From Strigamia acuminata (taxonomy: Eukaryota; Arthropoda; Chilopoda; Geophilomorpha; Linotaeniidae): a stretch of DNA of 64,000 nucleotides. The DNA is taken from contig OX442314.1 of assembly GCA_949358305.1 (NCBI GenBank), positions 22,129,060-22,193,059 of the forward strand, given 5' to 3'. Shown one piece after another: positions 1-13,000 of this stretch. The position numbers and the translations under genes were made by a program. The notes below the pieces were generated by a model that saw only the letters and a program-made list of their open reading frames with translations, did no database searches and was not told the origin of the DNA. Within the stretch, counting starts at the first letter, position 1, and each line of letters starts with the position of its first letter.

Positions 1-3000
1 ATATCTGGATTCCTAAAGGGTTCTTGGAATGAAAAAGTTGATCAAACTGATTTTAAATGTTCTTAAATAACATTATCAAAGTTCCTTGAAGTCCAATGAC
101 CCTTTTTAAGGTTAAAAAAAAATTTGGGAGGAAAAAAAAATCAACTTGACAGTTTGCAAGGTTTCTTCCACACCCACTAATAAACAACTTTCTCTCAACA
201 TCCCTCAGTTTGGACTCTTCTGGGTCGGTCACTGTTCTTAGAGGTTACTTTCTGATTTAAACAAACATGTTTAAAGCAAATTTTTAAAATATGATTTTTT
301 TTTTAAACATTTGCAATTATCATTATATCCTTCACTGCTTAATTGGAGAAAGTTTAAAAGGACATAAAATAATGAGAAGTTATTTTTTTTTTATTCTTTT
401 AAAGACAATTGATTTAGGGATATTTTAATTGATGTTAATGATGAAGAGTTGACCCAGGAAGTGAATTAATGGAAAGATAATTATCAGCAGAGAGTTTATA
501 GACTCTGCAGAAATGGATTTGTATTTCTCAGGGGATTTATTTTCACAGAGAAAAATGTGAGAAACAAAGAAAGAAAGAAAAAGTAAACAAGTGGCAAGAA
601 TAAATTACATATGGAGTTTGTTTTTATTATTTTTTTCATGTTAAACAACTTTTTTTTGCAATGTTTGGAAAGATTAGAAGATTTAGGTTTTATCCTTGAA
701 CTTCCAAGATAGCTTGGAATTTGCTATGAATATGAAGAAATGTTGTTGCATGGTTTGCTTTCTTTATACCCATTAACACTATCATTGCAAAAGAAGTTGC
801 AACCTTGAAAAATTGAGGAAAAAGATTCCCATTTGCTTTTTAAAGTGGTGAGTGAAGGCCAAATGTAAGTTTTGTACACAAAAAAATAACTTTAGAATGA
901 AGAAGTTGATTAATAATGATGGTTTCTAATGTGGAGAGTCAATTGGGTTCAAATCAATGATATAATTTGGAATTTGAATAGATTTTGGTGTAATATATTT
1001 GTTATTAGACAATAATCTTACCTTTAATATTGGTTTGTGTTTATTGCTGATTATACTTTTGGCAAGTTCCAATGATTGAGAAATTTATGCAAAAACTCTT
1101 TAGCTACTTTTAATGGTAGTTAGCTAGTGTTGCCTGCTGTTGTACTCTGCTGGTGGTTGAGTTTGCTGTTGCCCCAGGGGGTTTCACATAATCAAAGACA
1201 TTTTTTTCTTTTCCCACATGCATTTCTCTTTTATTGCATGTGCTCTCCATACTAAGTAGAGAGGAACAAGCTTTAGAGTTAAAACCCCACCTTGGTGTTG
1301 CCTTAGGACTTGGGAGATCTCTTTGTTATTGATAATGAAATTGGTGCCATTCATTTATGAAAGAGATTACAAATTTAAATTATTATATATGTTCTGAAAA
1401 ACTTGTTTTTTCAATTGGGCTTTGAAGATAATTTATTTATTTTTTATTTTTTATTTTTTATGAAAAATTATAAATTATAAGTGTTTATTTGATTGTTGAC
1501 AGAGATCAGAGTGGAGGAAAAAAGAACTTGTGTTTGGTGTAGGTTGTTGATTGTGATAGGTGGGTGGGTTAGTTTTTGAATTTTAAATGTCTGCAGAGTG
1601 GTGGCATCTTACGAGAGGTCTGCAAAACTAAAAGTGAGAGTAATATAATTTTTTAGAGGAGTAGTTTTGGAATGGTTAAGGATAAAATTATTTATAAGTT
1701 TTCAAATTAGGAGTTAGGTTTGTTCGTAAATGCGTGTGGTTTCAATCGTGACTGTTGTAAATTTGAAAAATTTTAAGTGAATTAAAATTAACAAATTTAA
1801 TAAGCTTACTTTAAAAAAAATTTTAGAGTTTTTTTTTTTATTTCTAAGCAAAGGAAATCTGGTAGGAAATTTTTATTTCTGGGTCCGACATGTGCTGCTA
1901 CTTATTTCTCGTGGTCAAATGCAGAATCTAAAACTTAACTGTTTCCAAAACCAACAGATGGCAGTGCACATTCTTTCTCTCTTGATATCCGAAGATTATT
2001 CTAAAATAGCAAACATATTTTTTATTATTTTATTTTTTTTTTTTACAATTTTTACAATTTTCATTTACAATTCGTATATTTTTATTTAAAATAAATTTTT
2101 ATTTCTATAAATTTCTTTTTTTTTTTTAAATCTGAAAATTTAATAAATAAAAAAATAAAAAAATAAAAAACTTTTTTAGAACTTCTTAACAATAAAAAAA
2201 ACGCGGTTTTGTGTTGTCTATTTATATCTTAAATGTCCGGAGTCTAATCAAAGAAATGAAATAAAAAAAAATGAATCAAAGCATTACCGCCCATCGCCCA
2301 ATCATTCATGAAATTGCACCGAGTACAGAAGTTTGAGTGCGTAGACTTTTGGAACTTGGTGATATGTCAGTAACAAATTATGAGCTTGTTTTTCACCGAG
2401 TAGCTGATAAAAACGTGGAGTGAAAGTGCAAGGACGAACTTGCGGTTTTATTGAAAAATACAGAAAAAGAAACGGAGGAAAAACCGATCGAGACAGATCG
2501 ACTCGTTTTATCTCAACTAGATATAAATGGTGCCGAAAAGATTATCTTCAAGCACGTGGAGACGGGTTAAATTAAACAATTGTGTAAGTAATAATAAATC
2601 ATAATAAAAAACAAATGCAAAACAGCAAAAATCAACAAATTCGACTTGCACCGACCGCACACTTGTTGTCATTTGACGACATTTCAGCAGTTTGTATAGG
2701 TGGGCGCTTTCTGTCATCAGACACCCATGGATCTGTCAGGGTTTGTGAGATCTTTATTTCTTTCATGGGTACACTTACCTTGACCAGACGCCCTCTCTCC
2801 CATAGAAAAATCGGGTTTTCTAGAATGCCCACCCATCTTGCAGTCTAAGAAAAAAAATTGATTTTTCGTATTAATTTTGTATGTCGAATTTTTGGCTCGC
2901 ACGCCACTTCACTTTATTATCTGAGTGGATAAAAACAAGTCGTTGTTAGGCTTAGAATAAGGAAGGAAAAAAGTGAAAGTGGTAAATAATGTTTTTTGGT

Positions 3001-6000
3001 TTATTTGGTTTAAGATATGGAATGTTTGGATCTAAAAAAAGAGATCTAGAGGTGAGTCCTTTGAGCCTCTAGGCTGAAATTCCCAGACACAATGAGTAAA
3101 AGGCTTGTAGATGGGTGGAGACTGGTAAAAACTTAGCAATGAAGAAAATCTTAAGTCGGTTGCTTTCACTTGCTTATCTAGAAGGATTGGTATTTGGATA
3201 GTATTCCAGATAAATCCCTTCAGGCTCCAGTAGTATTGTTTCCTGTTTAAACTGTTTGTTGGTTTTTTTCAAATAATAAACATGTTGGAGTGATAAAAAC
3301 AATAAATGGAAATTGTGACCAAATCAGTGTAGATCCAACACCAGTAGTTAGCAACTTAGCATATCAGTTTATGTGATAATTTTTATATAGATGTCACTGA
3401 TAAAAATCAATAGTTTTATGAATATCGATTTTTTTTTGGTGTGATTATTGATTTTATAAACAAAATTGTAAGAAATCGAATTTTGAGTAATCGATTTATT
3501 GATCAATTTCGCAATTTTGTAGCGAAAAATTCTGGGAATGTTGATCAATTTATGATTTTCTCATTTGTTTAGTTGAAATAAAAGATGACAGAGATAGAAT
3601 AAATTTTTGTGAAATGTAGCTCCACCTTGAGATGCCTTTGACCACCAAAGGTGATTCCCTAACTAGTGCCTCTCGTCTAGTTCCGGCTCCTTTTTTCTTT
3701 TTCTTTTAAGGGGAGGATAGAAGAATGTATGTTATCTTGTCTTCGAGTTGGTAGGTGATGGAAAGTAGCTATTGTTTTGGTGAAAGTTTTCGCCTTGTAC
3801 TTGAAACGATTTCAGAGAGATATAAACATTTTTTTTTTCTTCTTTTATTTGGTTTAGTTTTTCATGTGTAGGTGGATGTATTATTGTGTTTCATTTTATG
3901 AGATTTGCTTGAGGTGTGTGCAGACATGTTGGTGATTTTGTATAGAATTGAATTGAATTTTTGGTTAAAAATATTAAATTCAAAATTGTGTATAATGATG
4001 AATGGTGAATGGGGTTTTGTATGTGGCTGTTAGTCATTAATGTTTTAGTTTCTTGTTTATTTTTAAAGAGGTGGTTTGTTTAAATATTTATTTTACTTTT
4101 TTTTCTTTCCTTTTTAAATTAAAAACTTATGGTGCGGATTCACCAGATGGAAAAATATAGGTTTGAGTGTTTGTTTTGTTTATTGCTGGGGTTTTGGTCC
4201 TTGGTATGGTAATTGAGATATATTTACATGATTTTGATTGATCTTATTATTGGTTTGTCGGGATATCAAATTGAGGATTGGTGTATTTGTTTACCACACC
4301 TAATTTCTGTGGAAAAAAAGTCTTTTGGGATGGATAACAAGAATGGCCTTGGTACCAAAACTTATTGACTTTCTTCTTTTTAATGATTTATTGTAATCGC
4401 TTAAATTACTTCCTTTTCCCTCTTTTTTTACCTTTTTTTTCTTTTTTTTTATAAATAAAACTAAAAAAAAATATCTGTCAGATCAAAAGAAGCGTTATTT
4501 ACTGTGATATAATCGATACCTACTGTAGTACATACAAACAAAAAGCCTTTGCATTGTATCAGCAATTTATCACAACTTTTTTTTTATTCGAAAAAATGTT
4601 TGTCTGCAATTTTTTTTTTATCTTTGTCTTCCAAAAAATACTGCACAGATTTTTAAACTTAAAATTTAAAATTTTAAAATTTTTTTTTGGGTTTTTATTT
4701 CCATTTATTCAGCAATTTTCCATCAGTTATTTGCAGCGCTTCTTAATTTTCTGTTACGAGCAAACCAACGACAGACGGCGTCCTTTGTAAAACCCGAAAA
4801 ACAGATAGGATATTTACTGTCCTTAAAACAACACCTAACTTAAATTTCTTCACCAAAAATCCGTTTTTTGATATTTCCTTTTGCTGAGAACATGAAAATA
4901 AAAATTTAGCAATTTAAAAAATAATAATAAAAAAAAAAAAATTCAACATCATATTTTGAGTACAATTTCCCTACTTCCTACAATACGATCCCGCTGAAAA
5001 AAGCACGTGTAGGTTACTCGACACCACCATCGCACACGTGCTCTCCACGAGCTCCTTTCGGGCACTGGAAGTACCTGGTGGCGTTTCCTGTCTTTTCTCT
5101 GACAGAGCGTGCCACCTCAAAGGGAAGATTCCAGTATGTGGGTGGATTTGGCCAGATACGGCGCCACGTGCGAGTAGGATTAATGTTTTTTGGTTGGGAC
5201 TTGCATGTCCGATTGTGTCACAGGTGTGTGGGTATCTATAGGGGTTCGTTAAGGATTCCGTGAGGCTTTGGACATTTTTCTACAGAGGGATTAAGATAGC
5301 CCCACATGTGTGATCATCAAGTATGGACATGACTGGACAAGAAATGTTTAATAAAGTTGACGTTTTAATTTTTTTTTATTTTTTAAAGATGTGGGTGAGA
5401 GATATTGCTATATGCATGTGTTTTGTGATATTATGAGTTAATAACTTGTCTGGAGCCCTAATGTCTGATTGCAGTGGGAACATCAAAGGGATTAGTGATT
5501 GATATGGGAAGACAGTCCAGCGCCCTGATGGCGTCGAGTTTAGTACTTATTAGACGTCCTGCAACAACTATTCCTGGACGTGTTACACAATTTGAATAAA
5601 TGTTTGTAGGGCGAAAAGCTGCGGAGATTGCATCTTGGATGATGGCGCCGAAATAAGTGTTAATTAAATAGATTTTGACGAAAGAAAAAATGTACAACGT
5701 TACATAAATAATGACGATAAAGTAAATAAAAATTTTTTTTATTGTAGAACTAGATGATGTCAATTTCAAGCTTGTTTTTAAAATGTCAAGGTGATTTGAT
5801 TTAGCCGGAAAAATGTAACGCAGTTGTTGTGTTTCGTTGTCTTGGAATGCAGAAATGTGTTTTGGTTTAGCCAGTTTACCGGGTTTACAGGGTTTACCTC
5901 ACTTCGTTTGTCTTCCGAGTGTAGATAAATCAGATAAATGTTCTCCGCTCCCATAATTAGCTTGGGAAAAACATTGTTTTCGACTTTAATTAGAATCAGC

Positions 6001-6655
6001 TTTCAACGCGTTGATTTTCTTGGAAAATCTCGTGGTTAGGGTTAATCAATTAAATGAAAACAGGTGGGGGGAATAAGGAAGTGTAAACAATAGAAGTGGC
6101 CTATTTTCTCCAAAAGTCTCTCGGATTTTTCTTTAGTCTTTGAAATGATCAACTTGCACATTAACGGCATTAAAAAAGCGAATTATTTCGGTGGTCGCAC
6201 ATTGGGCGTGTGTGAGAAAATACTCGAAGGAAAATTCCTCAAGTGGACATACCAATTACGAGATAGGGAAAAAAAAAAGTTATGGGTTATTTTTGAAAGC
6301 TTTTGTGACCCATATTACTAAAAACACCCCCAAAAGTATTTCTAGGTTCCCGGGAAAAATAAAAATAAAAAATAAAAAATAAAAAATAATTCACATTTTC
6401 ATTTATTTAAAAAAAAAAAAAAAAAAAAAAAATAGAAAAAAAAAAAATAACAAAAGAATTAAATTGTAAATGGAAAAGCTATAATTTAAAAAAAAATTAA
6501 ATATACGGCAGACATGAGACATATACCACCCTCCCTCCCTCCCTCCCTCCCCGTTTTCGATTTCCACCCCCAACGCGAAAATTTTTAGTCCCGACCCTCC
6601 ATTGAAGAAACCACCCAAATCGTAGAAGAGCGACTCCACACGCAGCAAACGCATT
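1..6655. other. AT-rich intergenic region upstream of cyclin D
   Basis: I find no convincing gene here. Open frames are short, mostly lack a good start, and are broken by homopolymer A/T runs. A stretch at about 5000-5170 is less AT-rich and holds three CACGTG-type E-box cores, possibly an upstream regulatory element of cyclin D. A possible minus-strand exon (2779-2844) and a minus-strand open frame without ATG (5458-5769) are discussed as findings. Confidence 0.6.
6529..6552. repeat. (CCCT)n microsatellite
   Basis: About six tandem copies of a CCCT tetranucleotide, just upstream of the cyclin D promoter. The strand asymmetry (pyrimidine-rich on +) is typical of simple-sequence expansion. 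Confidence 0.9.
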
Positions 6656-6659
6656 CTTA

Positions 6660-6705
6660 AAGGCCCACGTGACTGTGTTTGTGCGCACTGCGCATGCGCG
6701 CGCTC
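6660..6705 (+). promoter_or_regulatory. Putative cyclin D core promoter: E-box plus NRF1-type palindrome
   Basis: A CACGTG E-box lies at 6666-6671. TGCGCATGCGCG at 6689-6700 matches the NRF1/Ewg consensus YGCGCAYGCGCR at every position. The surrounding 6.66-6.95 kb is distinctly GC-richer than the flanks and sits 360-400 bp upstream of the cyclin D start codon. Promoter function is inferred from position and motif, not shown. Confidence 0.5.
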
Positions 6706-6822
6706 AAGAACCCTGTTGCATGCATTGAAAGAGTACCAGTGGCTAAGCCGAGCTTGACAAGCGAGGTTGGGTTCGAGCAGACGCCACTGACTGCTCTCCC
6801 TTCCTCCAATCTAATCCAGTAC

Positions 6823-6849
6823 ACTCCACTCCACTCCACTCCACTCCTC
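6823..6849. repeat. (ACTCC)n pentanucleotide repeat in the cyclin D leader
   Basis: Four to five tandem ACTCC units directly visible. It probably lies in the 5' untranslated region or promoter of cyclin D. Confidence 0.85.
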
Positions 6850-7034
6850 CACCCCCGTCGAAGTAAGTCGGTGAACCCCCGGTTTCCCTCAAGCTGCAAC
6901 TCGTGCCAAGTGACAGCCTGAAGACAAGAAGCCCGCACACTGCACTTGCGTCGGTTGCCTTGCCACCGACAACAAATAACATTTTTTCGCTCTTTTTTGG
7001 CTTGACAACAATTTTTTTGCTTCGATTGTGGCAA

Positions 7035-7046
7035 ATGGTTTTGTAA
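7035..7046 (+). promoter_or_regulatory. Minimal upstream ORF (3 codons) before the cyclin D start
   Basis: ATG GTT TTG TAA lies 14 nt upstream of, and in a different frame from, the cyclin D ATG at 7061. If the leader is transcribed, this uORF would be scanned first and could dampen translation. A role is inference. Confidence 0.4.
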
Positions 7047-7060
7047 TTCATTCTCCGAAA

Positions 7061-10000
7061 ATGGCTCTCTACTGCTTGGAAAGGGACACGTTCAGAATGT
7101 TGCAGGCGTACAGGGACCCCGTACTCCTAGGGGACGAAAGGATTTTGCAAAATCTTCTGCATTGCGAAGACAAATATGCAATTCGTTATATGTATTTCAA
7201 ATGTGTGCAGAAGGACATTAAGGAATATATGAGGAAAATGGTTGCTATGTGGATGTTGGAGGTAAATTATTTATTTTTATTATTTATTTTTATTATTTAT
7301 TTTTCGGACAAATTTTACATTAAATTGTGGTAATGATGAATTTATTGTTGCAAAGGGGGTTTGCGAGCAATCATGTGTTGAAGCGGAGGTAAATAGAGAA
7401 TTGGGCGCGCGTTTTTGAATGTCGGTTGAACGGTTTTTATCGGTTTAATTTGAAATGCGTCCAATTCGGCAGGAAATTTCGAATTTAAATATCAATTTCT
7501 ACGGTAAAATGTTATTATTTACGCTATTTTTATAAATATAATCGAGTTAAAACGATATAGCGCCACAAAATGGAGTCAATTTCCCCATTAGGCTTATAAA
7601 TATGTAACGAATCACGTTAAACGACATTTAACAGCTTCTAGATTAAACCATCTTTACACCATTTATCGTAACCATGGCAATGTAATTGGTCAATTTACTT
7701 CCCCTTCTTTTGACACGGTGCTGGTTCTTTGACCAATTTTCCCCTTCTTCACTTTACATTATAATTGCTCATTGGTCAATGGATGAGGGATGGGTGTATT
7801 TATAAGCTATTTTCCCATTATTATTTTTTTTTCTTCTCCATGTGTGCAATTTGCAATATTTAAAATATTGGTCCCCTCCCCCCTCCCCCCAGTCGCAAAA
7901 CAGGTTGCGACTTGCGACCCAAATGTGTGGGTGGATGCTGAAGGCATTTCATCTGCAAATGAAATGAAGAACACTATGTATAATGGTGTCATGACTCAGC
8001 CTCTCCTCTGCTTGGGTCAAATGAGGGTGGGAATTTCCTGTATAGTGTCTGGTAGAAGCCACTACCCCAGCTCATCAGTTTTTCTTGGGTTGGGTTGGTC
8101 GAGCCGGGGTCAGTGGCTCAATTCTTGTGGTAATTTGTTTTGTTCGAGAAGGGGACACTAATTTAATGGGTTAAAGAAAAAAGTTTGCAAATTATGTGCG
8201 TATATGGAGAATAAATCAAAGTTTAAAATGCATAACTAGTTAATCCTGTTATTTTTACAGGAAATAACTCCGGGTTTTCCTTTTGCAAGAGATTATTGAC
8301 AATTTGCAATTAAAAAAACAGGGAATTTTTTTTTTTTTTTTTTTTTTTTTATATTTAAAAATATTTTTACTAGAAAATATGATTGAGAGAATTTCTAAGA
8401 AGCTGATCTTGTGGTCACACAAACAGTCTCGATGTGATGTCACACAGGAAGTGCGAAAAAAAATGTACCTGAAACTACATCCGGTTCTAAATAGTGGTGT
8501 GGTTAAAGGAATAAAAAAAAAAATGGATGTGTGTAGTGGATAAAGACAGGAAATAGGGGTCACTCATGAAGAACTATCCTGTTGTCAAGAAATATGTGTT
8601 TTTTTCCTTGTCTTCCTTCTTGAATTGTTGAATATTGCATTTATTGTTATTGATGACACGTTTATATTAAAAGGGGAGAAAAGAAAAGTAATTAATTGAA
8701 ATTTATCTTTTTGTTTTCTAGATTTGTGAAGAACAGAGGTGCCAATCTGAAGTATTTCCTTTAGCAATGAATTACATGGACAGATTTCTATCAGTTGTAA
8801 GGCTACAGAAAAGCCAACTCCAACTCCTCGGTGCTGTCTGCTTGTTTTTATCGTCGAAATTGAAAGAAACGAGACCGCTGTCTGCCGAACAACTATGCAT
8901 GTACACAGACAATTCCATATCACTCAGCGAACTTCAGGTAAATGAAATTTGTGTGTGATTTGTACAAGTTGAGTGGACCTGTTTGTCCGACCGATTTTAC
9001 GAGCCCGAGTCCATCAGGGGGTAGGGTTTGGCGAGGTGTAGATGTCAATGGCCATTTTCACACTCTTGAATGAGAACGGGTGTTTTTCCTGTAAAGCAAC
9101 AAGCAGTTTGTTGGGCAAAAAGTAGAGAGAAGTGTGTGATGGAGGAATGTGTGGCTTAGCCTTGGGCTGGGCATGAAAGCGGCATACCAGCTTTGATGAG
9201 AGAAAAACCTGCACAATATACAAGGTTAAGTGCTGCGAGGCACTGCAAGGTGGGGTATTGTCTCTTGTCAGAGGGGAACTTTGTATTTGGCAAGTCTTGA
9301 ATCTTGTCTTGATTAGAGATAAGCACTTGTGATATCGCACTCATTTCTTTAATATCAAAAAATAAGTCGCTTCTGATGTTTTTACAAAGAGATTGGTCGG
9401 CTCTTTGAAATTTTGGAGCGATAAATGTACATTTTTAGCAAATTAGCAATTTTGTGAGTTGTGGGCTGTCAAATTGTCGGATTAACTGTCTAATTAGGCG
9501 GTTGATTTACGGTTTTTGATGAATTTGGGGTTAAAATTTGTTTCGGGGCATTAGGGGTATAAAAAATCTAAAGTTTGATTTGGAAATTCAAAAATATAAG
9601 CGGAATGTGGTATTCCTTGTAGGCCCAAGTTGAAGGTGAAGATACCTGCTCAAGGTTTCTACCAGTCAAGGTTGCACTTGATTAGTAAAGAGAGGGACCG
9701 CATCTTTTTAATAATTTGAAAAGGAAAAGAAAAAAAAATTGAAAAAAAAGAAAAAGAAAAATAAATGAAAAAGTTGGGAAAAAATATGTGGAATTTCTCT
9801 TTTCACCACTATTCATAACGGCATTCCTGTAATAATGAGCTGTGGGAACTGGGAATATCGCCCTTTAAAAAAAAAGTGTCCACAAAAACAGGTCTATTGC
9901 ACTTCATTCATAACAACACACCTGTGAATGAGCATTGTTTACACGCGTTAGGTAAACAGCGAGAGTTTTATCGAAGTTTGGATACTCGCAAATAGTTTAA

Positions 10001-13000
10001 TTTGCATGTTTAACCTGCTTTAAACAGGAATGGGATACTAAGCTTGAGGGGTGGATTTTGGAGGAGGTGGTTCGCGAGATGAAGTATACATACCTCCAAT
10101 GTCAGGGGTAAAGGTAAGGGGTCATCATCTCCCACCCCTCTTTCCCACAGGAAATGGCGCCTAAATTATAGGAATGTGATGTTTCATTGAGTTCCACTTT
10201 TTCTATGGGTTTGCGTGTGTTGAGATTTTCTTTGCTAGTTAATAGGTTGAGGTTCAAATAGTAGGTTATCACACATCAATTTGAACTCATTTATGGGTGT
10301 GATGGAAGAAAATTATTAGCCAATTGAAGTGTGATATAAAATTATTTTTATTTTCTTATTCTTGTTATTTCTTGCGGTATTTACAAGTGAGAAGATGATT
10401 ACAGTTTGGATTGAAATTGATTTTTTTTTCTTCTTCATGCTCGCCTCGGATCGTTGGGGGGAGGTGAAAAAATTTAAAAAAATAAAAATTTGATGAGGTT
10501 GTTGCAAGGAGAAATAGAATTTCTTTTATTTATGGTATGAGTGCAATTCAATGCTAAGTTAGAGGCTTGGCTTGAGATTGAGATGGTTCTGCGAAGTGCG
10601 TAAATATTTCATTGCGCAGACCAGACTTAATAAAAATCTAAACATTTGTGTCGGCTTACCGAGTATTGTGTAATTATATTATATTACCCAACTTTAAAAA
10701 TGTAAATCCACCTAGACAAAACCTTTAAAATAAAAAAGAAGACTTTTTTTTAAAATATATTTTTTATATTTTTTTATTTTTTAGGCGTGGGAGCTGCTTG
10801 TGCTAAACAAACTTAAATGGGACCTATCAGCCATTACCGCTTACGACTTTCTGGACCACATTTTACTTAGGATGCCACACATCAAAGAAAATGAAATGAT
10901 AAGGAGTCATGCTCAGACATTCATCACATTATGTGCCACCGGTAAGCTTCGTATAATTAACCTTAAGCTCACCTAACTGTACTTCCTTCAAGGAGAAAAA
11001 GCAGGTGGAATTAAATAGGTGTAGTTCACTGGGCCAAGAGCATCTGTTTTATGCCCATTTTTTTCGTTTAAATAACCCTTTCACTTACGCTTCCTTCGTT
11101 TAAAAAAAACGTTTTTTGGTCATGGTCACCGTTTGCAGTGCAGTTAGATGCTAATTTATACGGTACCTGGGATCTTCCAGATGCCATCTAAGTAAAAACT
11201 TAATTGATGTGTGTAATTATGATTCCAACAGTGAACCTGACATTGCCTGAACTAATGAAGTCCTTCTCATCCTGTATATACACCCCTCTCCCTCTCTTTA
11301 TAAGAAAAAAATGTATATACAGGGGGGAAAAGTTGGAAATAATTTCAAAGTGTTTATTTTTCACTTACTTTGCACTAGTGTACGAGAAAATAGCACATCT
11401 TGGACAGGTAGTTTGAAGGAAATCACAGGATGTTCATCCTGTTAGTCAAAGACGTGGATGAAAGGGAAAATAATTCGAGTTACTGAGTATTAAATTGTTT
11501 TTTAGGGATGTGAAAGGAAGTGTATTTCACCTGCCACAAGATGATTTTGTTTTTTTTGTTGTTTTTTTTAAAGGAAACAATTTGTGCAGTTAGTTTGTGT
11601 GACATCGTCAATGTCATGCACTTGGCTCGTTATGCTTTGTTGACTTCCCACCGCAGCTATGGTTAGAGTTAATGTATAGCATATTTGGGGTATTTGGGTG
11701 TGTTCTGTATGTGTGGGAGTATTGCTGATTAATCGCTCTTTGCCAGATGGTTGAAGATGGGTGGAGGGAAGAAATTCCCAAGATTTAACCAACCATCAAA
11801 CACATGTCTGTAGACACACTTGTTACTTGCAATTCTTTGAGGGACCGACAATTTGATAAATTATTTAAACATTTTCAAAGGAATGGAAATTTTTACTACA
11901 TTTGTTGCGCTTTGTGTGGCGGACGCATCGGCGGTAGCCATTCACGTAGTGCTTTATAGGTTGGGAATAATGGCGTTTCTTTGGTGAGTATTTAGGTGGG
12001 TGATGGGAGTTTTCGATCGGTGTTAGGACCACTTGCCGCCTTGTTTGAATCATAGAGTATAACCACGCCTTCGTGCATTCCACGCTTTGAATTTGGTGAC
12101 ATACGATCGGTGTAGCAAAAAGGTTTCTTTCTAGTTTGCTACTGCTTCGCTTTTCATTCATAAAGGGAGTAACCCCCGTGGAAAAAAAAAATTAAAAAAG
12201 GGATAAGAATTTTATACAATCAGTGCCTTTTCTCCCTCCACTGTTTGGCAGACATTGCAGAGTGAAAGTCCACGTCTGCAAAGATGTGAAAAGCGGTTGG
12301 GCATTGCTGTTGCAGTCGATGTGTTGAAAGCGGGTGTGTTTGTGTACTGATTATTTTGATGACAGAATTTGTGAATTTGTCAATATGTTGGACTGGCGCG
12401 CATGTTCAGCATCAAGGAAAGCCATAACAGTTTCTAGGGGATGGTGTTCATTTATTTTTCGTTTGAGTTATTGACCATGTTGGGTGGGGAAGGGGACATG
12501 TCGAAGGAAGGAAGTTCTTATGGGGAGAGGCAGTCGGGATGTTAGTGATTAGATAAAGGGGAAATGTTGGAAATTGTTAAAAATATGCTTATTTTTATTG
12601 AGGAAGCGTCAAGTTAAGATTTTGAATGAGTTGATTTAAATTCTTTTTTTTCCTTTTTTCCTTCTTTTTTTCTTTCGTGTTTCGATTTGTGAATGAATAT
12701 TTATTGACAAAACGGGGTCCGAAACTTGAAACTGATCAGTTTTGCGTGAGGTCTGTGGACTTTGATATTTGGTTTCAACTTTTCTTGAGTTGAGTGTCCT
12801 GTATCTTTGAAGTTCCGTTCGTGTGAAGCAGAGCAATCAACTTGAATTCGCGAGAAGGAAATGAAGTCTGAGACTCGTTGAGGAAGTGTGACCGACACCT
12901 AAACTTAAGTCTATAGCACACAATTACAGCCTCGTTTTTTGTCCCAGCCAGCACGAAAATAAAAGGAAAAATATCTCTCCTCTTGTTTGTGGTGAAAACA

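Noticed and set aside
6657-7051. Minus-strand open frames of 100-125 codons opposite the cyclin D leader
   Set aside because: They overlap the promoter/leader and arise from a GC-richer, stop-poor stretch; the peptide resembles no protein and two frames are open together.
7790-8161. 123-codon plus-strand open frame in cyclin D intron 1
   Set aside because: Lies wholly in an intron, begins in a T-rich tract, has no splice context and no recognisable sequence.
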